Shown here: piece by piece, positions 1-10,668 of the stretch
Position numbering within the stretch: position 1 is the first letter of the stretch
Layout: each line of letters starts with the position of its first letter
Assembly: GCA_947471745.1 (NCBI GenBank)
Contig: CANJKZ010000011.1
Coordinates: 1,612,001-1,676,000, forward strand
Direction of reading: 5' to 3'
DNA length: 64,000 nt
Source: Closterium sp. Naga37s-1
Taxonomy: Eukaryota > Streptophyta > Zygnematophyceae > Desmidiales > Closteriaceae
The notes under the pieces: model-generated
Database searches by the model: none
What the model was told of the DNA's origin: nothing
Seen by the model: only the letters and a program-made list of their open reading frames with translations
Made by a program: the position numbers and the translations under genes

Positions 1-15
1 ACGCTGGGCTAGGAA

Positions 16-129
16 CGTGCAGGAAACGGGGGCGCAGTCTCTGCCGGTAACGGCTAGGTACTGGGTAACGACCCAGTACCTAGCCGTTACAGGCTCCACT
101 GCGCTCGTGCAGGAAACGGGGGCGCAGTC
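16..129. repeat. Perfect 20-bp hairpin between 24-bp direct repeats
   Basis: Positions 47-66 and 71-90 are perfect inverted repeats with a 4-nt loop. They are flanked by two identical 24-bp repeats (16-39 and 106-129). The sequence GGCTCCACTG at 92-101 and the repeat itself are reverse complements of bits of the CO-1 RT sequence that should lie here (compare 12040-12072). This looks like a local inversion or duplication, or an assembly artefact at the window edge. Confidence 0.7.
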
Positions 130-434
130 CCAGTGGAGCCTCTGCCGGCCAGTCTACGGTCTCCGCCAGGTGCCTCGCGAGTGGCACGACACACTGAGGA
201 CTACACTTGCTGCTCTTGGGTTTGCTCCTTCTACTGCTGTCCAGTCGCTGTTTCTACGCACCGACACCTCGCTGCCGCCGTTCTACGTCCTCGTGTACGT
301 CGACGACCTCGTCTTTGCCAGTGCTGACACTGAGGCACTGACTCTTGTGAAGTAGGAGCTGCAGAAGAGGCACACCTGCACTGACCTGGGTGAACTGCGC
401 AGCTATCTTGGATTGCAGATCACCCTAGACAGAG
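130..434 (+). pseudogene. CO-1 copia RT fragment, copy 1
   Basis: Palm part of a copia reverse transcriptase. Visible motifs are PVYGLRQVPREWHDT and the catalytic YVDD in VLVYVDDLVFAS. The frame ends at TAG 353-355, where the related copy at 58726 has TCG (Ser). Coding resumes as a CTDLGELRSYLGLQIT-like segment until a 798-bp insertion at 435. The N-terminal part lies outside the window or is lost in the rearrangement at 16-129. Non-functional. Confidence 0.85.
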
Positions 435-1232
435 TGTTGGTGCAACCCTACGGTTTGCATTCGGCTTGTTGTCCGTGTGCGTGCATGCGTGTGTGCATGG
501 AATGGTATGAGGGCATGAAATAATATATATTTTATGCTTACAATAGTGTGTGAATGATGAGGCATGATTTTGAATGTGTGTGTCGAGTCAATAGCGAGTT
601 ATCGCTAGTCGCGTGTCACGTCGTCGTTTGCGTGTCGTGTGCGGTTTTCTATTTTGTCGTGTGTGGAACGTTCAGCGTGTCGCAGGTGTGCGCAGCAGAC
701 TTCCAAGAACTCAAGGAAGAATTTACCTTGAAGAACCAGAGCCTTGGTTTCAAGAATCAAGTGATTTCGAAGCTCTCCAAAAGGGTAAACTTTAAGATAG
801 TGAGAATAGTTGCATTACTTTGTGTAGTGTAATATTTCTCTTGGTGTAGGCCCTTGTGGAGGGTAGTTTCGAGACCCTTCGTGGTTGGGGACAGTGTGGC
901 ACTGTTCCACATCACTGTACCTCGGCTCTTGGGGTTTGTAGGAGCAGGGAGTCATTCCCAACTCGTAACTCTTCCTATCTTGTGTTCTAAGACTATAGTG
1001 GCTGCCATAGTACCGATCGTTCAAACCGACGCTGTGTCGTCAATTCTTCATAAAATCGTGCAATCTAAATTGCTTATTGTAGGCAACGTCAAGACGCTCC
1101 AGATCCAATTTGAATCAAGTCATTTGCAGCTGTGAGCAGAACGCTATCAACGTTTGAAGCCGCTGTGCAGAAATCCGTCTGTGCTCTCTATCTTTCGTTT
1201 TAGGCACATTCAAGGCTATTGTGACTATAACA
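435..1232 (+). mobile_element. 798-bp solo LTR inside CO-1 RT, copy 1
   Basis: The insertion begins TGTTGGTG, ends ATAACA and is flanked by the 5-bp target duplication CAGAG (430-434 and 1233-1237). The uninterrupted site is seen in the CO-1 copies at 40668 and 58798. It has no convincing ORF. A TATA-rich stretch lies at about 521-537. TG...CA ends, the 5-bp duplication and lack of coding capacity fit a solo LTR of an LTR family not otherwise seen here. A short non-autonomous element is the alternative. Confidence 0.75.
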
Positions 1233-2082
1233 CAGAGCATGGCGCACCATCACCCTGACTCAGTCACACATGGTGCACCAGGTCCTTCAGCGCCTCGGTT
1301 TCCAGTTCTCCTCGCCACAGCCCACTCCTCTGTCTACCAGCCACTCGCTCTCAGCTCCACCTTCGGACGAGTCCGTAGAGCCGAGTGGTCCGTACACAGA
1401 GCTTGTGGGTTGCCTCATGTACCTAATGACGTGCACACGACCTGACCTCGCATACCCTCTCAGCCTTCTGGCTCGCTACGTGGCTCCCGGTAGGCACCGA
1501 AAGGTGCACTGGGATGCTGCGAAGAGGGTACTGCGCTACTTGTGCAGTACGTCGGGCATGGGGCTCTTGCTTGGAGGACGGGGTCGAGCTGTCCTCACCG
1601 GTCACGCAGACGCTTCCTAGGTTGACGACTCAGCTACGCCGCGGTCGTCACAGGGTTACACCTTCAGCCTTGTCTCTGGCTCTGTTTCCTGGCGGTCTAC
1701 CCGCTCGTCTTCGGCTCTCAGCTCCAGTTGTGAGGCTGAGATCTACGCAGGGGCCATGGCTGCACAGGAGCTACGCTGGCTCACCTACCTGCTGACTGAC
1801 TTGGGAGAGCAGCCTCGTTCTTCTCCACTTCTGTATGTAGACAACAAGGCCATGATTGCCTTGTGTCAGGAGCACAGACTGGAGCACAAAACGAAGCACA
1901 TCGCTCTGCGATACTTCCTTGCTCGAGAGTTGCAGCAGCGTGGCCAGCTTCCTCTTGCGTACGTGGCCACTAGGGCCAACACTGCTGATATATTCACCAA
2001 GGCACTTCCGCCTGGTGATCATCAGCGCTTCTCTACTGTGTTAGGCCTTGTGCCTACTTTGCCTCACTTGCTTACTGCGTGA
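1233..2082 (+). pseudogene. CO-1 RT C-terminus and RNase H, copy 1
   Basis: Continues the RT after the solo LTR: SHMVHQVLQRLGF, the connection region (LVGCLMYLMTCTRPDLAYP) and the copia RNase H with acidic motifs GHADAS, SCEAEIYAG and YVDNKAM, ending ANTADIFTKAL and a TGA at 2080-2082. A TAG at 1618-1620 replaces the Trp of DASWVDD (TGG in the copy at 41053). Together with the inserted LTR this makes the copy non-functional. Confidence 0.88.
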
Positions 2083-2311
2083 CTTTGCTTGTACTGTGAT
2101 CTATATATATACCTGCATGCTTGCACTTGCTAGGGTATGATCACTGTATTGTTTGTTCTCTTTTCTATATAACTCTGCATGTGAACTGGCCTTGTGGATT
2201 TTTGCTTGTGCTCGGACTGTGTGGTGACTTTGTGATCAACCCTGAGCTTGCTTTGCTTTTCTTGACTGGTCTTGTGACCACTTGTTCTCTTCCACTTTGC
2301 CTATGGGGGTG

Positions 2312-2443
2312 TGTCATACTTATATATAGCTTATATTGTGTAGGCTATAGTGGGGTAGCCCATAAGGGGTACAACCCAATAAGGGTTAGTACTTGTACCC
2401 AACTCATTCATAGTTCATTCATTCTCATTCGTTCTTTCTGACA
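2312..2443 (+). repeat. CO-1 3' LTR, plus arm copy 1
   Basis: 132 bp beginning TGTCATAC and ending TTCTGACA, directly preceded by the purine-rich tract ATGGGGGTG. It shares the core GTGGGGTAGCCCATAAGGGG with the other CO-1 LTRs. The stretch 2083-2311 between the RNase H stop and the LTR is 3' untranslated element sequence. Confidence 0.8.
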
Positions 2444-3526
2444 ATAAGGCTGCACCTCCTCGTGGCGCACGGTAGCAGCAGCTGATGATAGCGGCAGTGG
2501 CAGCGTGCACCTGTTACCCGAGGCTGCGGACGGCAGACGCACGGCAGTTGCAGCGATAGCTGCAACGAATGGCGCACGGCAGTTTCTCCTGGCAGCGCAC
2601 AGCTGCTGCTCCAGGTGGCACACGGATTTTTCCTTCCTGCTGAGGTGAGGATGCTTAGTCAAACCTTGACTGTTTCACCCATGTTACCCTGTTACCTTGT
2701 GCTTCTCCATGTGACGCTGTGCTGCTTTACGTGACCCTGTGCTGCTCCCCCTACACCAGGTGGCGCACGGAAGCAGCTGCAACTGGCGTTCACCAGCACC
2801 TGGCGGGCTGCTCCTGCACCTGGCGGGCTGCTCCTGCACCTGTGAACAGCAGCACCTCTGGCGCCTAACAGGCGAGAGCAGCAACATTGCCTGGCGGTCT
2901 GCAGCTCCCCCTGACACCCTACAGCAGCATCACCTGGCCGCGTGCAGCTCCATGGTGAGTGTTTCCTGCTATCTCCCCCTGCCTCATACTGTAATGGTGT
3001 ATTGCACTTTGTAGAACCTTGTCCTCTTGTGCCTGTTTCCACTCGTGATGCCCTCTGCCTTCTGGCAACGTGCATCGTGCACCAGTTCCTGGTACGCTTC
3101 TGCAGCTCTAGCACTTTGCGTCAACAGCAACTTGCCTTGTCCCTTTGATTGTAGCAGCAGTGTATCAACTCGTGACTGTGATCCCCACTCACACCATTGT
3201 TGTTGTGTGTGACTCCCCCTGAAAACTGCAGGTACTGTGCATCAACCAGCGGCCTTGGCGTCTGAAGTCAGTAGCTGCGACTGTCTAGCAGAAAAGCTCT
3301 CGGTTGCGGCTACTACCATGCCTTGTGTATTCATTGCAGTAGGTCTCATCCTGATACTCATCTTCGTGTGTAACCTGAATGGTGAAAATGAACGTGAACT
3401 CCCAACTCCTCTTTGTTGCAGCCCAAGATACTCCACACCCCACTCCCCCTCTCACTCGTGAGTCTGTCATCATGTATGCGTGTGAGCACGCACACAACAG
3501 CAACCACACGAGTGAGATATGTGGAG
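2444..3526. other. Non-coding block between CO-1 LTR and CO-2
   Basis: About 1.1 kb with only short, unconserved ORFs, containing repeated CACCTGGCGGGCTGCTC motifs (about 2801-2840). On the minus strand a polypurine run TTAGGGGG precedes TGTTGAACGG starting at 3551, a plausible CO-2 polypurine tract and 3' LTR start. Most of this block may therefore be the CO-2 3' LTR. I could not find the matching 5' LTR. Confidence 0.4.
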
Positions 3527-3979
3527 TTACGTGATGCCTTGCCGTTCAACACCCCCTAAGAAGCCCGTACATGTGAGTGCAGCTCCAGTGCCTTCAATTT
3601 GCTGACTGGTTGCAGACGGTGCTCCTGGCAGAATAGGTTGGAGACCACACAAAAAGCTGCAGGTGAGATGTTGCTTTGCTGTGATGGGCTTGGTGAGGTA
3701 ATCAGCTGCTTGCTGAGCTGTCGGGCAGTACTCCGGCCACAAAACACCATCGCGGACTGCCTTCTGCGTCCAATGGTAACGGACATCCATATGTTTGATG
3801 CGTTGACTCATCTGCTCCCTTGTTGCAAGCGCAACTGCGCTTTGGTTGTCCACAAAAATGACAGTGTGTTCTTGCTGTGGGAAACCGAGGTCTTCACACA
3901 AGCGTCGAAGGTATGTAGCTTCCCTTGCCCCTTCGAACATTGAAATCTATTCCGCTTCAGCTGTTGACGTTGCAATGAC
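3527..3979 (-). pseudogene. CO-2 copia RNase H tail, copy 1
   Basis: C-terminal copia RNase H on the minus strand: EATYLRRLCEDLGF, FVDNQSAVALAT, KHMDVRYHW, ADYLTKPITAKQH. The N-terminal RT part present in copies 2 and 3 is missing because of a 1362-bp deletion that joins this fragment directly to the NA-1 minisatellite at 3979/3980. An in-frame TAG replaces the aromatic residue expected after AEAE, as in the other copies. Confidence 0.85.
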
Positions 3980-5225
3980 GGTTTCCTGCCTCACGCGGTG
4001 CCCTGGGGGCCCGCACGCTGCCCTGCCCGTCGCCCGTCGCGGCGCCCTAGGGGTTCGCGCGTCGCCCTGCCCGTCGCCCGTCGCGGAGCCCTGGGGGCCA
4101 GTGCGTCGCCCCCCCATCCCGTCGCCCGTCGCGGAGCCCTGGGGGGCTGTGCGTCGCCCTGCCCGTCGCCCGTCGCGGCGCCCTGGGGGCCAGCGCGTCG
4201 CCCCCCCCCTCCCGTCGCCCGTCGCGGCGCCCTAGGGGGCCGCGCGTCGCCCCTCCCGTCGCCCGTCGCGGCGCCCTGGGGGGCCGCGTGTCACCCCTCC
4301 CGTCGCCCGTCGCGGCGCCCTGGGGGGGGCGCGCGTCGCCCCCTCCTGTCACTCGTCGAGGCGCCCTGGGGGCCCGCGCGCCGCCCTGCTTCCGTTCACA
4401 CGCCGCCCCAGCTGCTGCCCGCGTTTCTGCCCTGCGTTGGGGGTATGGGGGTGGCGGGTATGGGGGTGGCGGGTGTGTGAACCGTCCCCTCCTCCTCCTC
4501 CTCCGTCTCCCACTGCTGCAGCTGCAGCTGAGGGGGGTGGGTGTGTGGGAGCCGAAGGAGTGGTGCTAGGGGGGTGTCGTGGGAGTGAAGCTAGGGGTGC
4601 AGCAGGGGGTGTGAACGGGAGTTTTGGGACAAAGGGGGAGGTTGAAGGGGGGTGGCCGCCGTGAAGCCAGCAGCTCCAGTCGCCTGTGAGACCATTGCGC
4701 CAGTCGCCCGTGAGCCCGTCGCTCCAGTTGCCCGTGAGCCCGTTGCTCCAGTCGCCCGAGAGTCAGTTGCTCCTGCCGCTCGTCTAGCCGCGGAGCCAGT
4801 TACTCCAGTTGCCCGTGCGCCAGTTGCTCCAGTTGCCAGTGTGCCAGTTGCTCCAGTTGCCCGTGTGCCAGTTGCTCCAGTTGCGCCGTGTGCCAGCAGC
4901 TTCAGTTGCCGCCCACTACCTCCTCTCCTCTCATAGTCCCTCCTCCTCCACACTTGCCCTCTGTGATAGCTTCTAGCTTTGCTTATATTTGTGAACTATA
5001 AAATGCTGCTTGTTGTGTTGATCATACCCCACTTTGACTATAGGGGTGTGTCAGAATGTGTAGTTTGTCTAGCCTGCAGTGGGGTACTCTATAGTGAGTA
5101 CGGCCCCTTAGGGTTTCCTATATGTATCCACTTGCTTGCTAGTGCAAATCCTCCTTTGCCTATTTTCTCTTGCCTAGCTAGCTAAACCCTAGCTATGGCT
5201 CCTCGTTCTGCCTGCTATTGTGACA
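3980..5225 (+). mobile_element. NA-1 non-autonomous LTR element, copy 1 (5'-deleted)
   Basis: Matches 17273-18513 of the complete copy. The left LTR and primer-binding site are lost in the deletion; the right LTR is 5049-5225 (TGTCAGAATG to TTGTGACA). No RT, protease or integrase is encoded. The interior holds a GC-rich minisatellite, a C/T-rich run and a 24-bp repeat (about 4690-4895) whose forward translation is PVA-rich. Confidence 0.75.
4005..4385. repeat. GC-rich 44-48-bp minisatellite, copy 1
   Basis: About eight imperfect units built around CCGTCGCCCGTCGCGG followed by CGCCCTGGGGG. Both strands give long Arg/Pro/Gly-rich ORFs as a compositional by-product. I do not call them genes. 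Confidence 0.85.
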
Positions 5226-5652
5226 CTTCCGTCAGCACTGGCGTTCCTTTTGGTACGTCCGCTCTGTCCACCACTTCGTATGCACCTAGCTCATCAAATT
5301 TAGCCAATTCTGCATCCACAAAGGCTTGCCAAAGAGGTGCGTATGGGTCTTTTGTCATCTCATTGAGCGTTTTGGGCTCCTTGTATGTCAAGTCCACCAT
5401 GGGGACGCCGGTTCCTGCACATCCTAGCACGTGTTGCTGCAAGTTGGGAAGGTTTGTGACTGCTTGTGTTCCTCGCCGTTTCCCAAACAGCACGTCCAAT
5501 CCTGTCATGCTGTCCGTCCCTTGTCCTTCTCCTCCAAGCACAGTCACCATTGGGTTGAAGTGAACCCGCCGTGGAGTTACCTCATGAGCTGCCAGCTCGA
5601 TCCCATCAGGTGGGTAGGCAAAGTCATAGAGATGACTTGCCTCATTCTCCAT
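5226..5652 (-). pseudogene. CO-2 pre-RT / RT N-terminal segment, copy 1
   Basis: Minus-strand segment with APLWQAFVDAELAKFDEL and GAYEVVDRADVPKGTPVL, the usual start of a copia RT (substituted-position Trp-Gln plus xxGxYxVVD). It is cut right after VLTEVSQ by the NA-1 insertion. In copies 2 and 3 coding resumes on the other side at VLRVKRDEHGQPNW. Confidence 0.8.
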
Positions 5653-6834
5653 TTCGTTGCCTTCAGCAACTTCAGGAACAAAAGGAACAGAGACGCCTGC
5701 TGGAGGTAAGTCACTTGCTGCAGCCCCTTCTCCTGTTTCGGCTGCGTCGTCAATGGGTGAGTACTCTTGAGTTGCGTCAACTTCCTGTCCTTGTGTGGTT
5801 GAGGTGTCCGTGGGCGATCTATGCGATGGTGGGGATGCGGGAAAGGAGTCAAACTCGGACCCAAGGCCTTCTCCCCCTGAAGTCCAGCCGTATCAATGTG
5901 TGGTGAGACTTCTTCCAAGTAGCGTTGGCGTTCGAGTATCAATTCAGCGTCCGGTAACATGAGATCATCAAAGAACCGAGCTGAGCGTGTGTCTGTGTCA
6001 ACGTCGCTTGTCAAGTCCCGCACGATCCATGCCTTTCGTGAGTTAGAGAGGCCGAGAAACATGCCTGCCCGACCTCTCTGCTCAAACTTCCCGAAGCTGC
6101 CTTGGGGAGGGAGATAGTAGCAGAGGCAGCCAAAGGTCCTTGCCATTGAGACATCTGCTGCCTTTCCCGTCATCATGAAGTACGGTGAGTGTGCCGATGG
6201 GTTGCCGCTGCAGCTGATACGGTTGTGTAGCCATGCTGCATACTCCAGCGCATAAGGCCAGAACTTAGAAGAAAGGCTGGCCCCGATGGTCATTGCCCGC
6301 ACTCGGTCCATGAGTGTGCGGTTGACCCGTTCGGCGACTCCATTCTGCTGTGGTGTGTGAGGTAAGGACGTTTGATGGACGATGCCGTGAGAACTCAGGT
6401 AATCTGTGAAAGCATTTGCTGTATATTCCCCTCCGTTGTCCGTGCGCAAGGCGGCCAGTGGCTTTGTGGGCAGCTTGGTCTTCATCTCGCGATGCCAAGC
6501 CGAGAAAACAGCTGCCATGTCTGACCGCCGAGCCAACGGCGCCACCCACAGGTAGTTGGTGTAGTCGTCCTTGAGCGTCAGCACGTAGCGAAGTGAGGGG
6601 TGAGCGTCACCCAAGTCCATGATGTTGCTATGCACGAGCTCCAAAGGTCGAGCTGTGCACTTTGTCGCCACCTGTGGGAAATGGGGTCTTGCTCATCTTC
6701 CCTCGTAGACATGAGTCACATGGGGGTTTGAGGGGGTTTGTCTTGTCGGATATGGAGAGTCCTTCAACATCTCCAATCCGAAATGTGGCATCCATGGATG
6801 TGTATGACGTGTGACCGAAGCGCTTGTGGGCCAT
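5577..6834 (-). pseudogene. CO-2 GAG-pre-integrase and integrase, copy 1
   Basis: Minus-strand coding in two frames. The N-terminus carries a GAG-pre-integrase zinc motif (HKRFGHTSY ... CDSCLRGKMSK). The rve core follows, with catalytic Asp in HSNIMDLGD, Asp in LRTDNGGEY and Glu in NGVAERVNRT, then the copia C-terminal region (FGCLCYYLPP, RAGMFLGLS). An extra T in the run at 6660-6664 shifts frame relative to copies 2 and 3 (where the ORF is 418 codons). A second slip at a five-G run near 5873 shifts the frame before the pre-RT segment. Confidence 0.88.
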
Positions 6835-6869
6835 GCGGTACGTGATGGATGCATGAGCAGAATGTGCAT

Positions 6870-7228
6870 TCAGCCCTCCATGACCATGGTCATTTGATGC
6901 AGCATTGTTATTGTCATGGTCGGATTAATGGCAGATGCCAGTGCAGGTTCATATTGCACCATGAGCACACCATGCATGGTCATTCCAAGTCCAATCCTTA
7001 CATGCTCATCCCCAACCGCCATGGTAATTTCCGTGTGCCTGTCAGCATGTGTATAAATCCGTGCTCCCTTCTTGTGCAACTGACAATAGGAGAGAAGGTT
7101 GGACTTCAAACCGGGGACATAGAGCACGTCGGTGTAGCAAACCGTTGTTCCATCGGACGCTGTCGCTCTAATCGTCCCCACCATCGAGCTCAGCAGTTGG
7201 CTGCCGTCAGCCAACTCCACGTATACAG
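6870..7228 (-). pseudogene. CO-2 protease C-terminal fragment, copy 1
   Basis: Minus-strand fragment downstream of a copia aspartyl protease active site: VELADGSQLLSSMVGTIRA and VLYVPGLKSNLLSYCQLHKKG. The active-site part is absent because a CO-1 LTR lies at 7229. The stretch between here and the integrase ORF is short and in another frame. Confidence 0.78.
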
Positions 7229-7361
7229 TGTGAAAATTAACGAACGAGAATGTATGAACTAGCAAACAGTTGGGTACAAGTACTAACCCTAATTGGGCTG
7301 TACCCCTTATGGGCTACCCCACTACAGCCTACACAAATGTATAAGCTTTAATGTTCTGACA
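7229..7361 (-). repeat. CO-1 3' LTR, minus arm copy 1
   Basis: 133 bp; on the minus strand it begins TGTCAGAACATT and ends TTTTCACA, preceded by the purine tract TATGGGGGTG. It abuts the CO-2 protease fragment, so this CO-1 arm was inserted in CO-2. Confidence 0.8.
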
Positions 7362-7663
7362 CACCCCCATAAGCAAAGTGGGGGAGAACAAGTGGTCACA
7401 AGACCAGTCAAGCAAAGCAAAGCAAGCTTAGGGTGGATCACAAAGTCACCACACAGTCCGAGCACAAGCAAAGGGGCACAAGGCCAGTTCACATGCAGAG
7501 TTATATAAAGAGAACAAGCAATACAGTGATCATACCCTAGCAAGTACAAGCATGTAGGTATGTATATATATCACATTACAAGTAGAGTCAAGCAGTAAGC
7601 AAGTGAGGCAAAGTAGGCACAAGGCCTAACACAGTAACAAAGCGCTGATGATCAGTGCAACTC

Positions 7664-8110
7664 TCAAGCAAGGAAGTATCGCAGAGCGATGTGCTTCGTT
7701 CTGTGCTCTAGTCTGTGCTCCTCACACAAGGCAATCATGGCCTTGTTGTCTACGTACAGAACTGGAGGCGAACGAGGCTGCTCTCCCAAGTCGGTCAGCA
7801 GGTAGGTGAGCCAGCGTAGCTCCTGAGCAGCCATGGCCCCGGCGTGGATCTCAGCCTCACAACTGGAGCTGAGAACCGAAGACGAGCGGGTAGACCGCCA
7901 AGAAACCGAGCCGGAACCAAGGCTGAAGGTGTAACCCTGTGACGACCGCTGCGTAGCTGAGTCGTCAACCCAGGAGGCGTCTGCGTGACCGGTGAGGAAA
8001 ACTGGACCCCGTCCTCCAAGCACGAGCCCCATGCCCAACGTACTGCACAAGTAACGCAATACCCCCTTCGCAGCATCCCAGTGCACCTTTCGGTGCCTGC
8101 CGGGAGCCAC
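7664..8110 (-). pseudogene. CO-1 RNase H, minus arm copy 1
   Basis: RNase H domain with GHADASWVDD, SCEAEIHAG and YVDNKAMIAL. The reading frame ends at a TGA in what is CGA (Arg of FLARE) elsewhere, and a deletion of about 80 bp just after removes most of the ANTADIFTKAL tail. The upstream connection region (8111-8318) is present but carries stops. Region 7362-7663 is 3' untranslated element DNA. Confidence 0.85.
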
Positions 8111-8318
8111 GTAGCGAGCCAGGAGGCTGAGAGGCTACGCGAGGTCAGGTCGAGTGCACGTCATCAGGTACATGAGGCAACCCACAAGCTCTGGGTACGG
8201 ACCACTTGGCTCTACGGACTCGTCCGAAGGTGGAGCTTAGAGCGAGTGGCTGGTAGACAGAGGAGTGGGATGTGGCGAGGAGAACTGGAAGCCGAAGGAC
8301 CTGGTGCACCATGTGTGA

Positions 8319-9014
8319 CTAAGTCAGGGTGATGGTGTGCCGAGCTCTGTCCCGGGTGATCTGCAAGCCAAGATAGCTACGCAGTTCACCCAAGTCAGTA
8401 CAGGTGTGTCTCTTCTGCAGCTCCGACTTCACAAGAGTCAGTGCCTCAGTGTCAGCAGTGGCAAAGACGAGGTCGTCAACGTAGACAAGGACGTAGAACG
8501 GCGGCAGCGAGGTGTCGGTGCGTATAAACAGCGACGGGTCAGCGGTAGCAGGAGCAAACCCAAGAGCCGCAAGTGTAGTCCTCAGTGTGTCGTGCCACTC
8601 GCGAGGCACCTGGCGGAGACCGTAGACTGGCCGCCGAAGACTCCACTGAGAACCTGCAGGAAAAGACTCAGTGAAGCCAGGTGGGCGGCGCAGCCAGATC
8701 TCCTCGTGCAGGCTGCCCTGCAGGAACGCTGTGCTGAAGTCCAGAGAGTGCAACTCGTAGTCACGCTGAGCAACAACGTGCAGCAACACCCGAAGAGTAG
8801 TCATCTTCGGGGTGGGGGAGAAGGTCTGGAAGTAGTCAACTCCCTGTCGCTCACTGAAGCCTCTAGCAACGTAACGCGCCTTGAAGGCAGGCGGAGAACC
8901 CGGCGGTCGCTTCACCCTGAAAATCCACATGCCGTCGACTATGTTCGCCCCAGGTCGGGGAACCTCGTCGACGTAGGTGCCTGTGGACTTCCAGGATGCC
9001 ATCTCGGCATCCAT
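8319..9014 (-). pseudogene. CO-1 reverse transcriptase, minus arm copy 1
   Basis: 231-codon RT block with MWIFRVKRPPGSPPAFKAR, HSLDFSTAFLQGSLHEEIW, PVYGLRQVPREWHDT and intact YVDD, ending at DRARHTITLT. Catalytic Asp residues are all visible. It is separated from the N-terminal pre-RT block by TAG at 9027-9029 (CAG in copy 3) and from RNase H by frame damage. Well preserved but not part of an intact polyprotein. Confidence 0.88.
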
Positions 9015-9026
9015 GGCTGCCTGCCA

Positions 9027-9758
9027 CTAAGAGGAGTAAGGACCCATAATCGCCTCTGCGTAAGAGCGCGGGGTCAGGATGTCTGGAGCATCCGGGTCTC
9101 CCTCAGAGGCAAGCAGCATGGAAGCGAAACGAGGTACAGCAGCTGCAAGACACTCAAAGTCCTCCTGCCTGTCCTCAAGGACGTCCGTGCCAAGAGCACA
9201 CTCACCCCCGACGGACGGAGGACTAGCAGACGCAGACTTAGCAATAAGAGCAGTGGCGTAGTCTAGACGACAGGCAGCAACAAAGTCAAGCAGCTCAGCA
9301 ACGAGAGAGAAAGCAACAGCAGACTCAAAAGAAGGGTCTCTGACAGCAGTGGCGAGGAGACGAGAGATAGTGGGACTGGCAGCACGAGCGCGGTCAGACT
9401 CAGGGTCAGGGACCTCAGGAAGAGAGGACTCAGGAGGAGCTGGCAGAGGAACGCGTACAGGAACAGAGGAAGGACGAAGGGTCATAGCGTGCGTGCCAAG
9501 GACAGGAGGAGGACGCGAACGAGGAACGCGACAAGCAGTGCGAACAGGCGAGACAGGACGAGACGCAGGCTCACGATGCTCTGTAAGACCGCCAGACTGC
9601 TCAGTGTAAGAAGAAGGAGCAGGCAGTGGAGAGGCTGGCTGTAACGACGGCTGCGACTGGTCAGGCGGGGGACACAGGAGGGGAGGAGTAAGGGCAGCAG
9701 AAGGCGGGGTACCAAGAACCTGCTCGAGCAGGGGAACGAAGTACGGTCGCGGCCGCAC
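9027..9758 (-). pseudogene. CO-1 pre-RT region, minus arm copy 1
   Basis: Region between the Gly/Ala linker and RT. It begins RPRPYFVPLLEQVLG, is rich in Pro/Ser/Arg, and ends with a conserved block (ALVAELLDF-like, CRLDYATAL, GGECALGTDVLEDRQ, APEGDPDAPDI, PRSYAEAI) that immediately precedes copia RT. The final codon is TAG in SSQWQ context. This block recurs in every CO-1 copy and has no function I can name. Confidence 0.8.
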
Positions 9759-10124
9759 TGTGCCTCCAGGGTCAACAGCTCCAGCTCCTCCAGCTCCAGC
9801 ACCTCCAACACCAGGGCCTCCAACTCCAGCTCCTCAAGCTCCAACGCCACCAGTGCCAATAGCACCAGACTCCGTAAGGACTCCAGCTCCAGCACCCTCA
9901 ACACCACCAGTCCCGGCAGCTCTATTACCCCGGGTAGGAGCACCTCCAGGACCAGTGGTCGCAGTACCTCCAGTAACACCAGCTCCAGCAGCAACGCCAG
10001 GACCTCCAGCTCCAGCAGCGCCAGCACCTCCAGCTCCGGAAGCTCCACTCCGAAGGCGCGGATGCCGAACAAACCACTCACGCAACTTCTGCGGAGACAA
10101 TCTCGGCGAAGCACCAGCAGAACC
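9759..10124 (-). pseudogene. CO-1 Gly/Ala-rich linker, minus arm copy 1
   Basis: Collagen-like low-complexity segment (GAGGAGAAGAGGPG type). It starts after SPQKLREWFVRHPRLRSG and leads into RPRPYFVPLL. A TGA at 9834-9836 replaces a Gly codon (GGA). In the full-length copy at 53104 the linker sits between integrase and RT; here it follows the protease directly because integrase is deleted. Confidence 0.8.
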
Positions 10125-10668
10125 TCACCAAGTTCGTAGAGAACGAGGGGAGGTGAAGGCCTGACTGTGAGCTGGATGGAACCGCCGGACACGGGAGAAT
10201 AGTGGAGGAACGGGCAAGGACTGGGCCCCCGGAGGTTCAGCCATCCTTACCGGTACAGGTGCAGAGAGAGGAGTGAGGTTGGTGCTGTCACGAAAGAAAC
10301 ACCGTGAAGCACCTGAGTCAAGTTTAAAGGTGTGCAAGGCCTCAGCAGGCGCAGTACCAGGGAGAGCAGACTCACTAGCACCTAGAGCAGCAGCCTCTAT
10401 ACCTGGGTCAGGCGGCACACACCGGTAACAGTCACCCTCAGCACTAATAGACAAAGCATACATAGCAGAGAGAATAGCATCAAAGTCTATGTCAAAAATA
10501 GCAATCCTAGACTTAAGCAGATCTGCCCAGCGAGGGAGCTCGACGTCGTCACCAAACTCAGCACGCCAAGCGTCGTCGAGGCGGGAGAAGCAGCGGTGCT
10601 GAGGGTGAGCCCGCCCGCAAGTCTGACCAGCACGGTCACCCGTGCGAATGACATACGGGCAACCACCC
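10125..10668 (-). pseudogene. CO-1 Cys/His module and protease, minus arm copy 1
   Basis: Minus-strand segment with a Cys/His motif (C-x13-C-x3-H-x2-H-x-C around CPYVIRTGDRAGQTCGR), then AWRAEFGDDVELPRWADLL, FDAILSAMYALS, and an aspartyl protease site LDSGAS. It stops after a short region; GAG-pre-integrase and integrase are missing, so the protease segment runs into the linker. At its 5' side it meets the plus arm of the next unit head to head at about 10668. Confidence 0.82.

Noticed and set aside
4005..4385. CRISPR-like or protein-coding interpretation of the GC-rich arrays
   Set aside because: Units are adjacent and imperfect with no unique spacers, composition is extreme, and both strands give equally long Arg/Pro ORFs. 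A minisatellite inside an LTR element explains them.
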